Shown here: in pieces, positions 18,387 to 28,161 of the stretch
Layout: each line of letters begins with the position of its first letter
Numbering within the stretch: position 1 is the first letter of the stretch
The notes under the pieces: generated by a model
Databases searched by the model: none
Told to the model about the DNA's origin: nothing
What the model saw: the letters and a program-made list of their open reading frames with translations, nothing else
NCBI RefSeq assembly: GCF_003675855.1
Contig: NZ_RCIH01000006.1
Coordinates: 1 to 64,000 of the forward strand
Source: Halostella salina
GTDB taxonomy: Archaea; Halobacteriota; Halobacteria; Halobacteriales; Natronoarchaeaceae
DNA: 64,000 nt
Reading direction: 5' to 3'
Translations under genes and position numbers: made by a program

Positions 18387-19154
18387 ATGGATCTCACCGC
18401 GTTCGTCGACCGGTTCGACGAGGAGCTGCGCGTCGACGACTACGCCGACGTGGACGCCGCCGCGAACGGTCTCCAGGTCGGTCCCGACGAGGGAACGGTC
18501 GAGCACGCCGCCTTCGCCGTCGACGCCGCCGTCGAGACCATCGACGCCGCGGCCGACGCCGGCGCGGACGTGCTGGTGACCCACCACGGCGTCTCGTGGG
18601 GGGGCTTCGACCGCGTCACCGGCCGGACGTACGACCGGGTCGCGCCCCTGATCGAGCGCGACCTCCCGCTGTACGCGGTCCACCTGCCGCTGGACGGCCA
18701 CGAGGAGTGGGGCAACGCCGCCGGGGTTGCCGACCTGCTCGGCCTGACCGAGCGCGAACGGTTCGGCGAGATCGGCCCGGAGTACGTCGGGCTGCGTGGG
18801 CACGCGCCGGAGCCGTTCGCCGCAGCGGATCTCCGTCGGCAGCTGGACGAGGCGCTCGACACCGGCGGGCGGGACGTGCAGCTTCTCGACTTCGGCCCCG
18901 ACGAGATCGAGGACGTGGCGGTCCTCACGGGGAGCGGGACGGACTGGATCGGCGAGGCCGACCGGAAGGGCGTCGACGCGCTGATCACCGGCGAGGGCAA
19001 GCAGAAGGCCTACCACGAGGCCCGCGAGGCGGGGATCACGGTCGTCCTCGCCGGGCACTACGCGACGGAGACGTTCGGCGTCCGGACGCTCCGGGACGTG
19101 GCCGCCGACTGGGGGCTGGAGACGACGTACGTCGACCACCCGACGGGGCTGTAG
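18387..19154 (+). CDS. Nif3-like dinuclear metal-centre protein
   Basis: A 255-residue member of the Nif3/YbgI (GTP cyclohydrolase I type 2-like) family. Metal-ligand motifs are LVTHHGVSW near residue 65 and the C-terminal GEGK plus AGHYATETFGV. These proteins form hexameric rings with a two-metal site; their reaction is still unclear. It is preceded 60 bases upstream by the zinc-ribbon gene and followed by deoxyhypusine synthase. Confidence 0.9.
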   Translation: MDLTAFVDRFDEELRVDDYADVDAAANGLQVGPDEGTVEHAAFAVDAAVETIDAAADAGADVLVTHHGVSWGGFDRVTGRTYDRVAPLIERDLPLYAVHLPLDGHEEWGNAAGVADLLGLTERERFGEIGPEYVGLRGHAPEPFAAADLRRQLDEALDTGGRDVQLLDFGPDEIEDVAVLTGSGTDWIGEADRKGVDALITGEGKQKAYHEAREAGITVVLAGHYATETFGVRTLRDVAADWGLETTYVDHPTGL

Positions 19155-19235
19155 CCGGGCCGGCCCGGGCGGTCGCCCTCCCCACGGCGGCCCCGGATCG
19201 CGGCGTTGAAAGCGCTGGCCCGTCCATCTCGGCGC

Positions 19236-20246
19236 ATGACAGAGGACCACGACGAGCCGGAGCGCGAGGAGTTCGCGCACGACCCGGTCGCACACGCCGA
19301 GGCGCGGGCGGGGATGACGGTCGACGACCTCGTCGCGGAGTACGGAAGCGCCGGCATCGGCGCGACGGCGCTCCACGAGGCCGTCGACGTGTACGCCGAG
19401 ATGCTCGGGAACGACGACGTGACCAACTTCTTCGGGCTGGCCGGGGCGATGGTCCCGGCTGGGATGCGCCGGATCGTCGCGGACCTGATCCGGGACGGCC
19501 ACATCGACGCGCTGGTGACGACCGGCGCGAACCTCACCCACGACGCCATCGAGGCGATCGGCGGGAAGCACCACCACGGCCGGGACGAACAGCCGGACAA
19601 GTCGATGCGCGACCACGACGAGCAGCTGCGGGACGAGGAGGTCGACCGCATCTACAACGTCTACCTCCCGCAGGAACATTTCGCGCTGTTCGAGGACCAC
19701 CTCCGGTCGCGGGTGTTCCCCGAGTGCGAGGGGACGGTGAGCATTCAGGAACTGACGGCCGAACTCGGCCGGGCGAACGCCGAAGTCAACGACGCGGAGG
19801 GGATCGAGGAGGGCGCTGGCATCGCCGCCGCGGCGTACGAGAACGACGTGCCGATCTACTGCCCCGCCGTGCAGGACTCCGTGCTCGGCCTGCAGGCGTG
19901 GATGTACTCCCAGACGAGCGAGTTCTCGCTCGACGCCCTGGCAGACATGACGCCGCTGACGGACCTCGCGTTCGACGCCGAGCGGGCCGGCGCGATGGTC
20001 GTCGGCGGCGGCGTCCCGAAGAACTTCGTCCTCCAGACGATGCTGGTCGCCCCCTCCGCGTACGACTTCGCGGTCCAGCTGACGATGGACCCGCCGAACA
20101 CCGGCGGCCTCTCCGGCGCGACGCTCGACGAAGCGCGCTCGTGGGGGAAAATAGAGAAGGCCGGCCGCAACGCCAGCGTGTACGCCGACGCCACCATTAC
20201 GCTCCCGCTGGTCGTCGCCGCGGCGCGCGAACGGATCGGGGAGTAG
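19236..20246 (+). CDS. dhs: Deoxyhypusine synthase
   Basis: A 336-residue enzyme that transfers an aminobutyl-type group to the conserved lysine of aIF5A. NAD-binding segments TTGANLTHDAIEAIGG and VVGGGVPKN are clear, and the catalytic Lys305 sits in RSWGKIEK near the C-terminus, followed by YADATITLPL. The ATG at 19236 is chosen; an in-frame ATG at 19206 exists but lies in non-conserved sequence. Its substrate gene (aIF5A) and a polyamine enzyme (agmatinase) are in the same cluster, so the whole modification pathway is local. Confidence 0.93.
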   Translation: MTEDHDEPEREEFAHDPVAHAEARAGMTVDDLVAEYGSAGIGATALHEAVDVYAEMLGNDDVTNFFGLAGAMVPAGMRRIVADLIRDGHIDALVTTGANLTHDAIEAIGGKHHHGRDEQPDKSMRDHDEQLRDEEVDRIYNVYLPQEHFALFEDHLRSRVFPECEGTVSIQELTAELGRANAEVNDAEGIEEGAGIAAAAYENDVPIYCPAVQDSVLGLQAWMYSQTSEFSLDALADMTPLTDLAFDAERAGAMVVGGGVPKNFVLQTMLVAPSAYDFAVQLTMDPPNTGGLSGATLDEARSWGKIEKAGRNASVYADATITLPLVVAAARERIGE

Positions 20247-20380
20247 ACGGACCGGATCGACGGCGCCGGAACGCGGCGGAGCCGACGCGGCCGAACCGCC
20301 GGCCTTCCGACCTGTCTCCGGCGGGACCCGTCACCTGACGCACCCGGGAACGTATCCCGTTCGGCGGCCTACGGCGGACA

Positions 20381-20767
20381 ATGTCACAGGAGACCCTCGA
20401 AGCCGAGGCCGTCGAGGCGCTCGTCGGCGGGGAGCGGGCCGCGCTGAAACGGATGGACCTCGTCAGCACGCTGCTCGACGACGCGATCCGGATCCCCGGC
20501 ACCGACTTCCGCATCGGTCTCGACCCCATCGTCGGCGCGCTCCCGGTCGCCGGCGACTCGGTCATGTCGCTGGTCTCGCTGTACGTCGTCCTCGAAGCGG
20601 TCAACCTCGGCGCGTCGACGACCCTCGTGGCCCGGATGCTTCTCAACGTCGCCATCGATGCGACCATCGGGTCGATCCCGCTGCTCGGCACCGTCTTCGA
20701 CGCGGTCTGGAAGGCGAACCGCCGGAACGTCCGCCTCGTCGAGCGCCACGTCGACGTGGGCGGGTAG
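20381..20767 (+). CDS. DUF4112 small membrane protein
   Basis: A 128-residue protein. It begins with a basic/acidic helix, then DDAIRIPGTDFRIGLDPIVGALPVAGD and two hydrophobic stretches (about residues 60-82 and 86-110, the second containing DATIGSIPLLGTVFDAVWKANRRN). This is the pattern of DUF4112. The function is unknown. It is the last intact gene before the decayed stretch at 20768-21985. Confidence 0.85.
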   Translation: MSQETLEAEAVEALVGGERAALKRMDLVSTLLDDAIRIPGTDFRIGLDPIVGALPVAGDSVMSLVSLYVVLEAVNLGASTTLVARMLLNVAIDATIGSIPLLGTVFDAVWKANRRNVRLVERHVDVGG

Positions 20768-20944
20768 TCGGTCAGGGGTCGCGGCAACGCCAGTACGAAC
20801 ACGAACAATTATTAAGGATACGCTCGACTGGACGAGTAACCCGATGCTCCCGTCCGTACCGGTACGCGCCTGATCCTTCGACGGCCGTTTCGCCTCCGTA
20901 ACTGTCCGACCTGCCTGCCTGCCTGCCGCTCCCGACCAGCCCAC

Positions 20945-21133
20945 ATGCCCGAGACCACACACCGACCCACAGCGCGTCCCGAGACGGAACCGACCCCGAC
21001 CGACGAGCGAACCGCCAGCGACGCCGCGCCGGCGACGTTCGACCCGCACTGTACGACCCGCCTGCCGAACGCCGTCGACGGCGAGAACGCGTCGCCGCCG
21101 GCCGCGACCGACCGCGGACGGAACGGTCAATAG
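20945..21133 (+). CDS. Doubtful 62-residue hypothetical protein
   Basis: A 62-codon frame rich in Thr, Pro and Ala with two cysteine/histidine-like residues (DPHC). No promoter lies at the usual distance and no family is recognised. High GC makes such frames common by chance. It is kept only because nothing else explains the stretch. Confidence 0.2.
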   Translation: MPETTHRPTARPETEPTPTDERTASDAAPATFDPHCTTRLPNAVDGENASPPAATDRGRNGQ

Positions 21134-21272
21134 GCGGGACCCGCTACGTCCGCCCGGCCGATGACGAGGCGACCGGGCCGAGCCGGCTGGCACCCGGCGA
21201 CGACGAGCCCTATGAGTGCCGAGGCCTTTGTACTGGCTCCCGGGCTACTGGACGAACGGCGGTGACATCGAT

Positions 21273-21553
21273 CTACTCCGCGAGCAGCGTCCCGGCGACC
21301 AGCGCGACCGTGCTTACGAGCAGGCCGGGGATGACGGGTTCGACCACGGAGAGCGCAGACGACAGCACGGTATTGCGGGCCAGTTGCCAGCCGAGGACCG
21401 TGCCGCCGCCGCAGGTCATCCCCGCCAGTACGCCGGTCTTCGTCGCGCGAGACCAGTACAGCCCGGCGACGACCGGGACGAACAGTGTCCCGGCGAGCAA
21501 CGACGTGTAGAGGGCGACGATCAGCTGGATGAGTCCGCCGAACGCACCGTCGT
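21273..21553 (-). pseudogene. Sodium:solute symporter (SSS family), C-terminal remnant
   Basis: About 90 residues are readable on the minus strand, from near 21553 (AFGGLIQLIVALY) to a TAG at 21273-21275. They include LLAGTLFVPVVAGLYWSRATKTG, a signature-like loop between late membrane helices of SSS transporters, and end with a final helix (LLVSTVALVAGTLLAE). The family has 12-14 helices and about 480-550 residues, so at least 80% is missing. The upstream side runs into unrelated sequence, so this is a truncated gene. Confidence 0.75.
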
Positions 21554-21557
21554 CCGG

Positions 21558-21918
21558 GGTGAGACCAACGACATCGCCGTCGGCGCGTCCGGGACGGTGC
21601 TGGAGACGGACGTGCAGGTCGAGACGGTGAAGCGCTCCGGTCCCGAGGTGGTCTGAAGGGCGACGCCGTCGTCACCGCCGACGGCCCGGACGGCTTCCCG
21701 GTCGACGGCACGCTCCGGGCGCTGGACGAGGCCGCGATGTACGACCCGGGCACTGCGGGGACGGCGGAGTTCGGGCTGTACGACAGCGGCAACGTCGCGC
21801 TCACGCTCGAACCGGCGGCCGACAAGCCTGCGTCGGACTACCTCAGCGCGACCCTTCGGTACGGCGACGACACGAGCGAGACGTTCCACTTCGCGGTGAC
21901 GAACGTCAACTCGTCGGC
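21558..21918 (+). pseudogene. Frameshifted remnant of an unrecognised (probably exported) protein
   Basis: A plausible peptide reads IAVGASGTVLETDVQVETVKR in one frame, hits a TGA at 21654-21656, then continues one frame over as KGDAVVTADGPDGFPVDG and later NVALTLEPAADKP and DTSETFHFAVTNVNSS. Joining the two needs one indel near 21653. The beta-strand-like, Thr/Val/Asp-rich text looks like a haloarchaeal surface protein, but the family is not recognised. No start or clear stop belongs to it. Confidence 0.45.
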
Positions 21919-21985
21919 GGCCGCCGACGGCTCTCAGGCCGGTCGCGCCGCTGTCGGGCGTCGCGTGCGGCGAAAACAGTTCCGC

Positions 21986-22270
21986 TCAGTCGATGTGGCC
22001 TTCGCGTCGGAGCTGGTCGGCGTCCTGCCCCGTGTAGCGCCACTCGATGTTCGCCTTCTCGTCCTGCCAGTCCCACGGTTCGACGAGCACCACGTCGTCC
22101 TCTTCGATCCAGGTCCGGTACTTCATGCGACCGGGGATCCGGCCCATGCGGCTCTTGCCGTCCTCACAGCGGACGCGGACGTGGTTCCCGCCGTTGTGTT
22201 CGGTCACCACGGCGAACAGTTCGTCGTCGTCGGGCATTCGGAGATTCCGTCGCCCTGATTCTTCACTCAC
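21986..22270 (-). CDS. eif1A: Translation initiation factor aIF-1A
   Basis: A 94-residue S1/OB-fold factor with the diagnostic [38 protein letters not shown] and [21 protein letters not shown]. It binds the A site of the small ribosomal subunit during initiation. The start is GTG at 22268-22270, giving the normal [14 protein letters not shown]-terminus; a TATA box lies 26 bases upstream. The longer frame from 22330 would run through that promoter and is rejected. Confidence 0.95.
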   Translation of the reverse strand: MSEESGRRNLRMPDDDELFAVVTEHNGGNHVRVRCEDGKSRMGRIPGRMKYRTWIEEDDVVLVEPWDWQDEKANIEWRYTGQDADQLRREGHID

Positions 22271-22292
22271 TACCCGAAGTAGGCGTCGCCCA

Positions 22293-22300
22293 CGTTTAAG
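22293..22300 (-). promoter_or_regulatory. TATA box of aIF-1A
   Basis: On the minus strand CTTAAACG is centred about 26 bases before the GTG start at 22270. This supports that start and a leaderless message. Confidence 0.6.
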
Positions 22301-22373
22301 AGCTTGGAGAGATGTGTTGACGATCCACACGTTCGCTCGTCAGACGTATGTGTCCCGTGCCCCTACGAGAAGT

Positions 22374-23000
22374 ATGAGCGACGACGATCAGGGGGAGATC
22401 CCCGTCACCGCGGACCGACCGGACAGCCCGATCCACGTCACCGGCACCGACCACATGACGCTGATCGGCAGCAACGAGGAGGACACCGTCGAGTTCTACC
22501 GCGACCTGCTCGGGATGCCGCTGGTGCTCCGGCAGCCGAACCTCGACGATCCTGACTCGACGCACCTGTTTTTCGACACCGGCGACGGGCGGATCATCAC
22601 CTTCTTCGTCACCGACGACCGGCAGTCGAACCCGCAGCCACACCGCCACCGGGCGGGGTCCGTGCATCACCTCTCCTTCAGCATCGACGCGGAGCGGTTC
22701 GCCGACGTGAAGCAGGCGCTGGACGAGGCCGGGCACGGCTACAACGAGTTCGACCGCGGCATCTTCCACTCGCTGTACACCCGGGACCACAACGGGCTGG
22801 TGATCGAACTGGCGACCGACAAGTACGACGTGCCCGACGACCGCCGCGGCGAGGTGCTGGCGACGGCCCAGCGCATCCGCGTCGAGGACGGGTCCGACTT
22901 CGCCGAAGCCGAACATCTTGAGGCCGCGCTCGACGAACTCGGCATCGACAGCGAGCCGGTCGAACTGCCCGACGCGCCGACCGGCGCGGGCGTGGAGTGA
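22374..23000 (+). CDS. VOC-family metalloprotein (glyoxalase/dioxygenase-like)
   Basis: A 208-residue protein with the vicinal oxygen chelate fold. Likely metal ligands are His27 in GTDHMTL, a His in VHHLSF (about 98-99) and the Glu in VIELATD. The module DTVEFYRDLLGMPLVLRQ is typical of extradiol dioxygenase and glyoxalase relatives. The reaction is unknown. The C-terminal 45 residues are an acidic extension. It is divergent from aIF-1A. Confidence 0.85.
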   Translation: MSDDDQGEIPVTADRPDSPIHVTGTDHMTLIGSNEEDTVEFYRDLLGMPLVLRQPNLDDPDSTHLFFDTGDGRIITFFVTDDRQSNPQPHRHRAGSVHHLSFSIDAERFADVKQALDEAGHGYNEFDRGIFHSLYTRDHNGLVIELATDKYDVPDDRRGEVLATAQRIRVEDGSDFAEAEHLEAALDELGIDSEPVELPDAPTGAGVE

Positions 23001-23115
23001 CCGGCGTGGCCGCGGCGTGACCGCCACGCTGGACTGAACACCTGGGTCGATCCGGACGGCCCTGCGGGGTACCGACAGCTTTTCCCGGGCCGCGAGCGAC
23101 CGGTTCGCCGGCACC

Positions 23116-25041
<1,926 letters not shown>

Positions 25042-25069
25042 CGGCGGGGGTCACGGACCGACCGACGGA

Positions 25070-25288
25070 TCAGTTCAGCGCGTCGACCTCCTCGGTGAGG
25101 TCCTCCGGGGCGTCGACGGGACCGTTGACGAACATCCCGTGGCCCATGATGGCGACCGCGACCAGCCCCGACGCAATGACCGCGAGCTGGAGCGACAGCG
25201 CCGTCAGGAGGCCGACGACGGCGCCGACGGCCATGCTCCCGCCGACGCCGAGCAGGACGAGGTCGTAGTACTGCCAGGTGTAGGCCAT
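25070..25288 (-). CDS. Small two-helix membrane protein
   Basis: A 72-residue protein starting MAYTWQYYDLVLLGVGGS with two membrane helices (about 11-30 and 34-52) and an acidic tail PVDAPEDLTEEVDALN. The start at 25288 is preferred over 25411. The first 30 residues are clearly related to the remnant at 37463-37573 (IQYYDLVLLGIPGS), so this is a small haloarchaeal family. The function is unknown. It is convergent with the ABC exporter, 28 bases apart. Confidence 0.7.
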   Translation of the reverse strand: MAYTWQYYDLVLLGVGGSMAVGAVVGLLTALSLQLAVIASGLVAVAIMGHGMFVNGPVDAPEDLTEEVDALN

Positions 25289-25385
25289 ACGCACCCTACG
25301 GGCTCCGGACGGGAAGCGTTGTGGGTCGGACCGCGTTCGGGACCGACGGGAAAAACACTTGTCCGACATCCGGATAATGGCCTGT

Positions 25386-25958
25386 ATGTCCCGCTGGTCC
25401 CGCAGGCACACCCTCCACTGCTGTGCCGGCCTGCTCGCGGCCGCCGCCGGTTGTAGCGATGCGGACCGGAGCGACCCGCCGACGACCTCCGGCGAAGCGG
25501 TCGACGGCTACGAGACGCACTCCCTCCGCTCGGACGGACGGATCGTCGCCGACGAACGCGACGACGGACCGAACGGGAGGGTGACGCTCAACACGCTGCT
25601 GCAGTCCCCCGACCACTCGCTCCGGTTCGTCGCCGAACTCGACGGCATCGACGCCGCGCGGGCGTTCGTCGACGAGACGCGGTTCGGCGAGGGGTCGGTT
25701 CTGGTCAGCCAGGGCAGGATCGGCGACTGCTACCGCCGGGAAGTCGCGTCGGTGAGCCGCTCGGACGGGTCGTTCTCGGTCGACTTCTGCGATGTGGTCC
25801 GGGACGCCTCCGTCGCCTGTTCGGAGGACGAGACGGCGGTGCAGGCGACGTTCGTCCGGCTCCCGTTCGCGTTCGAGAACGGGACGGAGAGCTACTCGGT
25901 CGGGTCGGGCGGCGACTGTCGTCGGGCCGTGCGACCGAACGGAGGTGAACGGGCGTGA
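25386..25958 (+). CDS. Predicted lipoprotein, unknown function
   Basis: A 190-residue protein with a twin-Arg-like N-terminus (SRRHTLHCC) and lipobox AAGC (Cys23). The mature part is polar with three or four cysteines that could form disulfides (DCYRRE, FCDVV, VACSED, GDCRR). No family is recognised. The alternative start at 25377 adds three residues. Its last four bases overlap the start of the next gene (GTGA), so it opens a tight operon with the genes to 30112. Confidence 0.65.
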   Translation: MSRWSRRHTLHCCAGLLAAAAGCSDADRSDPPTTSGEAVDGYETHSLRSDGRIVADERDDGPNGRVTLNTLLQSPDHSLRFVAELDGIDAARAFVDETRFGEGSVLVSQGRIGDCYRREVASVSRSDGSFSVDFCDVVRDASVACSEDETAVQATFVRLPFAFENGTESYSVGSGGDCRRAVRPNGGERA

Positions 25959-27328
25959 GCGGCAGCCCTCCCACGACCGACACGACCGTGGACGGGGAGC
26001 GGACGGCCGCGGCCACGGGCCGTCGCAGGTTCCTCGCCGCCGCGGGAAGCGCCACCGTGGCCTCAGTGTCGGGCTGTTTCGGTCTCTGGAGCGACGACGC
26101 CGACGCGCCGTCGTACGACGCCGACGCGCTCCGGTCGGTCGCCGCCCTGCCGACGCCGAAGCTTCCGGAGACGCTGCCGGTGTCCCCGACGCCGACGTAC
26201 CGCGAGGAGGTGCGGGAGCGCGTTGCCGCTCTGCTCGAGCCGATCCCCGAGCCGCTCGCCGCCGAGGACGTTCCCAACGAGGCCGTCCGGACGCGTATCG
26301 CCGAGGAGCGCGACCGCGCCCGGTCGGCCCTCGACGACTCCGTCGACGCGGCGACACCCCTGTCGGCGCTCGGATCGCTCCGGTACGCGCGCCACAGCGC
26401 CGCGGACGCGAGTGCGGTGTACGCCGCCGGTCGGGACGAACTGACGCTGGCGGCGGTGCTCGACCGCCGCGAGGCAGTGCGGTCGGAGCTGGACGACCTC
26501 CGGGACCGGTTGACCTACGAGGGCGGGGACCCGGTCGCGGCGCTCGCCACGTTCGCCACGGTCGAGCAACACGTCGCCCGGGCGGCGGACATGCTCGACA
26601 GGGCCGACGAGACACACGAGTCCGGCGTCTTCGCGGTCGGCGATGCCGCCGGAACGGTGGAGTGGGCACGCGCCCGCGTCTCGGACGCGGCCCACCTCCA
26701 CGGCCGCTACGTGGCGACGGTGGACGAGCCGATGGAGTGGCGCGACCGCTTCGTCGAGGTTGGCCGCGCGCTCGCCGCGGACGCCCGCGCCCGCTTCGGC
26801 GACGTGTCGAGCGGCTACGCCGAGGACCCCGACGGGGAGTTCGACCGCGACATCGCCGACGCGCCCGCCGAGGACGTCGTCCGGGACGCGTACCTCGCGG
26901 CGGACTCGGTCGCGACGACGGTGCCCGACCCCGCTGACCGCCCGGCGTTCGCCGCCTTCGCCGGGGCCGCCGCCGACCGCGACCTGCGCGCGTTCGAGCG
27001 GGTCCGGTCGTCGATCGCCGACGGGGCGTACCAGCGACCAGAGTCGGTCGCCGCCGTCCGGACGGCGAAGCTCGACGCCGTCGAGGCGGTCGAGCGAGCC
27101 CGGGCGGACGACCCGCTCACGCGGCGGCTCCTCCGACCCGCGGCGATCGACCTCCGGGGCGGGGACCAGTACCTCGTGCGGTTCGGCGACGTGAACGACA
27201 ACCCCGCCGACGTGGCGAACGCGTTCGCCGAGTACGCCTACGCCGCCGCACGCGCCGAGGCCGCCCCCGGCGCGGCCGCGCGCCTCCGTGGCCTGCTCCG
27301 GGGGGCGTCGGACGACCCGGACCACTAA
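25955..27328 (+). CDS. Tat-exported lipoprotein, helical, unknown function
   Basis: A 457-residue protein with Tat motif GRRRFLAAAG and lipobox VSGC (Cys41). The mature protein is almost entirely predicted helix, rich in Ala, Arg, Asp and Glu, with repeated 'AARAEA' and 'VRERVAALL' segments that suggest a helical-bundle or repeat fold on the outer face. No catalytic motif is seen. The start is GTG, overlapping the previous stop. The next gene begins 27 bases after its end. Confidence 0.65.
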   Translation: MSGSPPTTDTTVDGERTAAATGRRRFLAAAGSATVASVSGCFGLWSDDADAPSYDADALRSVAALPTPKLPETLPVSPTPTYREEVRERVAALLEPIPEPLAAEDVPNEAVRTRIAEERDRARSALDDSVDAATPLSALGSLRYARHSAADASAVYAAGRDELTLAAVLDRREAVRSELDDLRDRLTYEGGDPVAALATFATVEQHVARAADMLDRADETHESGVFAVGDAAGTVEWARARVSDAAHLHGRYVATVDEPMEWRDRFVEVGRALAADARARFGDVSSGYAEDPDGEFDRDIADAPAEDVVRDAYLAADSVATTVPDPADRPAFAAFAGAAADRDLRAFERVRSSIADGAYQRPESVAAVRTAKLDAVEAVERARADDPLTRRLLRPAAIDLRGGDQYLVRFGDVNDNPADVANAFAEYAYAAARAEAAPGAAARLRGLLRGASDDPDH

Positions 27329-27354
27329 ACGGTCCCCCGTGGTACCACGTCCCC

Positions 27355-28161
27355 ATGGACAGTACGGACCCGAGCGACCTGCGCGGCGTCACCGTGAGCG
27401 GCGACCCGGACGGGTCACCCGTCGTGTTCGTCCACGGCGCGACGCTGACGCGTGCGCAGTGGCTCCCGCAAACGGCGGCGCTCTCCGGCGTTCGCGCGAT
27501 AACGTTCGACCTGCCCGGCCACGGCGAGCGCGCGGACGAGACATTCCGGTTCGAGCGCGCGCTGGACCTGCTCGACCGTGTCGTCCGCAAAGTCGCGGAC
27601 GGGAGCGCCGTCGTCGTCGGGCTTTCGCTCGGCGGCTACCTCGCCACGGCCTACGCCGCGGACAACCCCGACAGGGTCGACGCGCTGGTGATCTCCGGCA
27701 GCAGCGCTAACCCGACCGGCCTGCTCGGCGTGCTCACCCGGATCGTCGGCGCGCTCTCGCGGCTTGCAAGCCGGCTCGGACCGGTCCGTCGCGCGTACAG
27801 TTCGCTCTGGGAGCGCGCCGTCGAGGCGTTCGACATCGAACCTGACCACCGCGACGCCATCGTCGATGGCGGGTTCTATCTGCGCCCGTTCGGCGAGGCG
27901 GGCCGCGACCTGGCGGGCCGGGACTTCCGCGCCGAGTTCGGCCGCTACCCCGGACCGGCGCTCGTGCTCAACGGCGAGGACGACGCGCTCGCCCGGCGCG
28001 GCGAGGACGCCCACGCCGCGGCCACGACCGACGCACGGGTCGAGGTGGTCGAGGACGCCGGCCACACCTGCAACCTCCACCGCGCGACGGCGTACACCGA
28101 GGCCGTCGAGCGGTTCTACCGGGAGGCGGTGCCGACGGAGGTCGGCCGTGGCGGGTCCTGA
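27355..28161 (+). CDS. Alpha/beta hydrolase
   Basis: A 268-residue alpha/beta hydrolase. Oxyanion region VVFVHGATLTR, nucleophile elbow GLSLGG (Ser), an acidic LNGEDDALA and a late histidine in EDAGHTCNLHRA form the likely triad. There is no signal peptide, so it is cytoplasmic, unlike its neighbours. Substrates could be esters or small amides. The stop lies 14 bases inside the next gene, and the strand and spacing place it in an operon with three lipoproteins. Confidence 0.85.
   Translation: MDSTDPSDLRGVTVSGDPDGSPVVFVHGATLTRAQWLPQTAALSGVRAITFDLPGHGERADETFRFERALDLLDRVVRKVADGSAVVVGLSLGGYLATAYAADNPDRVDALVISGSSANPTGLLGVLTRIVGALSRLASRLGPVRRAYSSLWERAVEAFDIEPDHRDAIVDGGFYLRPFGEAGRDLAGRDFRAEFGRYPGPALVLNGEDDALARRGEDAHAAATTDARVEVVEDAGHTCNLHRATAYTEAVERFYREAVPTEVGRGGS

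Larger units (their letters stand above)
20768..21985. other. Intergenic/decayed region of about 1.2 kb
   Basis: No convincing intact gene is visible. It holds a TATA-like AATTATTAAGG (20808-20818), a short CCTG tetranucleotide run (20909-20926), one doubtful 62-codon ORF (20945-21133), the C-terminal remnant of a sodium:solute symporter on the minus strand, and a frameshifted remnant on the plus strand. The two remnants abut near 21550-21590, suggesting an old deletion. Confidence 0.7.

Noticed and set aside
17010-19700. 896-codon minus-strand frame
   Set aside because: A high-GC shadow of the zinc-ribbon, Nif3 and deoxyhypusine synthase genes; composition is valine/arginine-biased without motifs.
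20909-20926. Tetranucleotide CCTG repeat as a functional element
   Set aside because: Only about four copies in an intergenic stretch, no coding or palindromic context.
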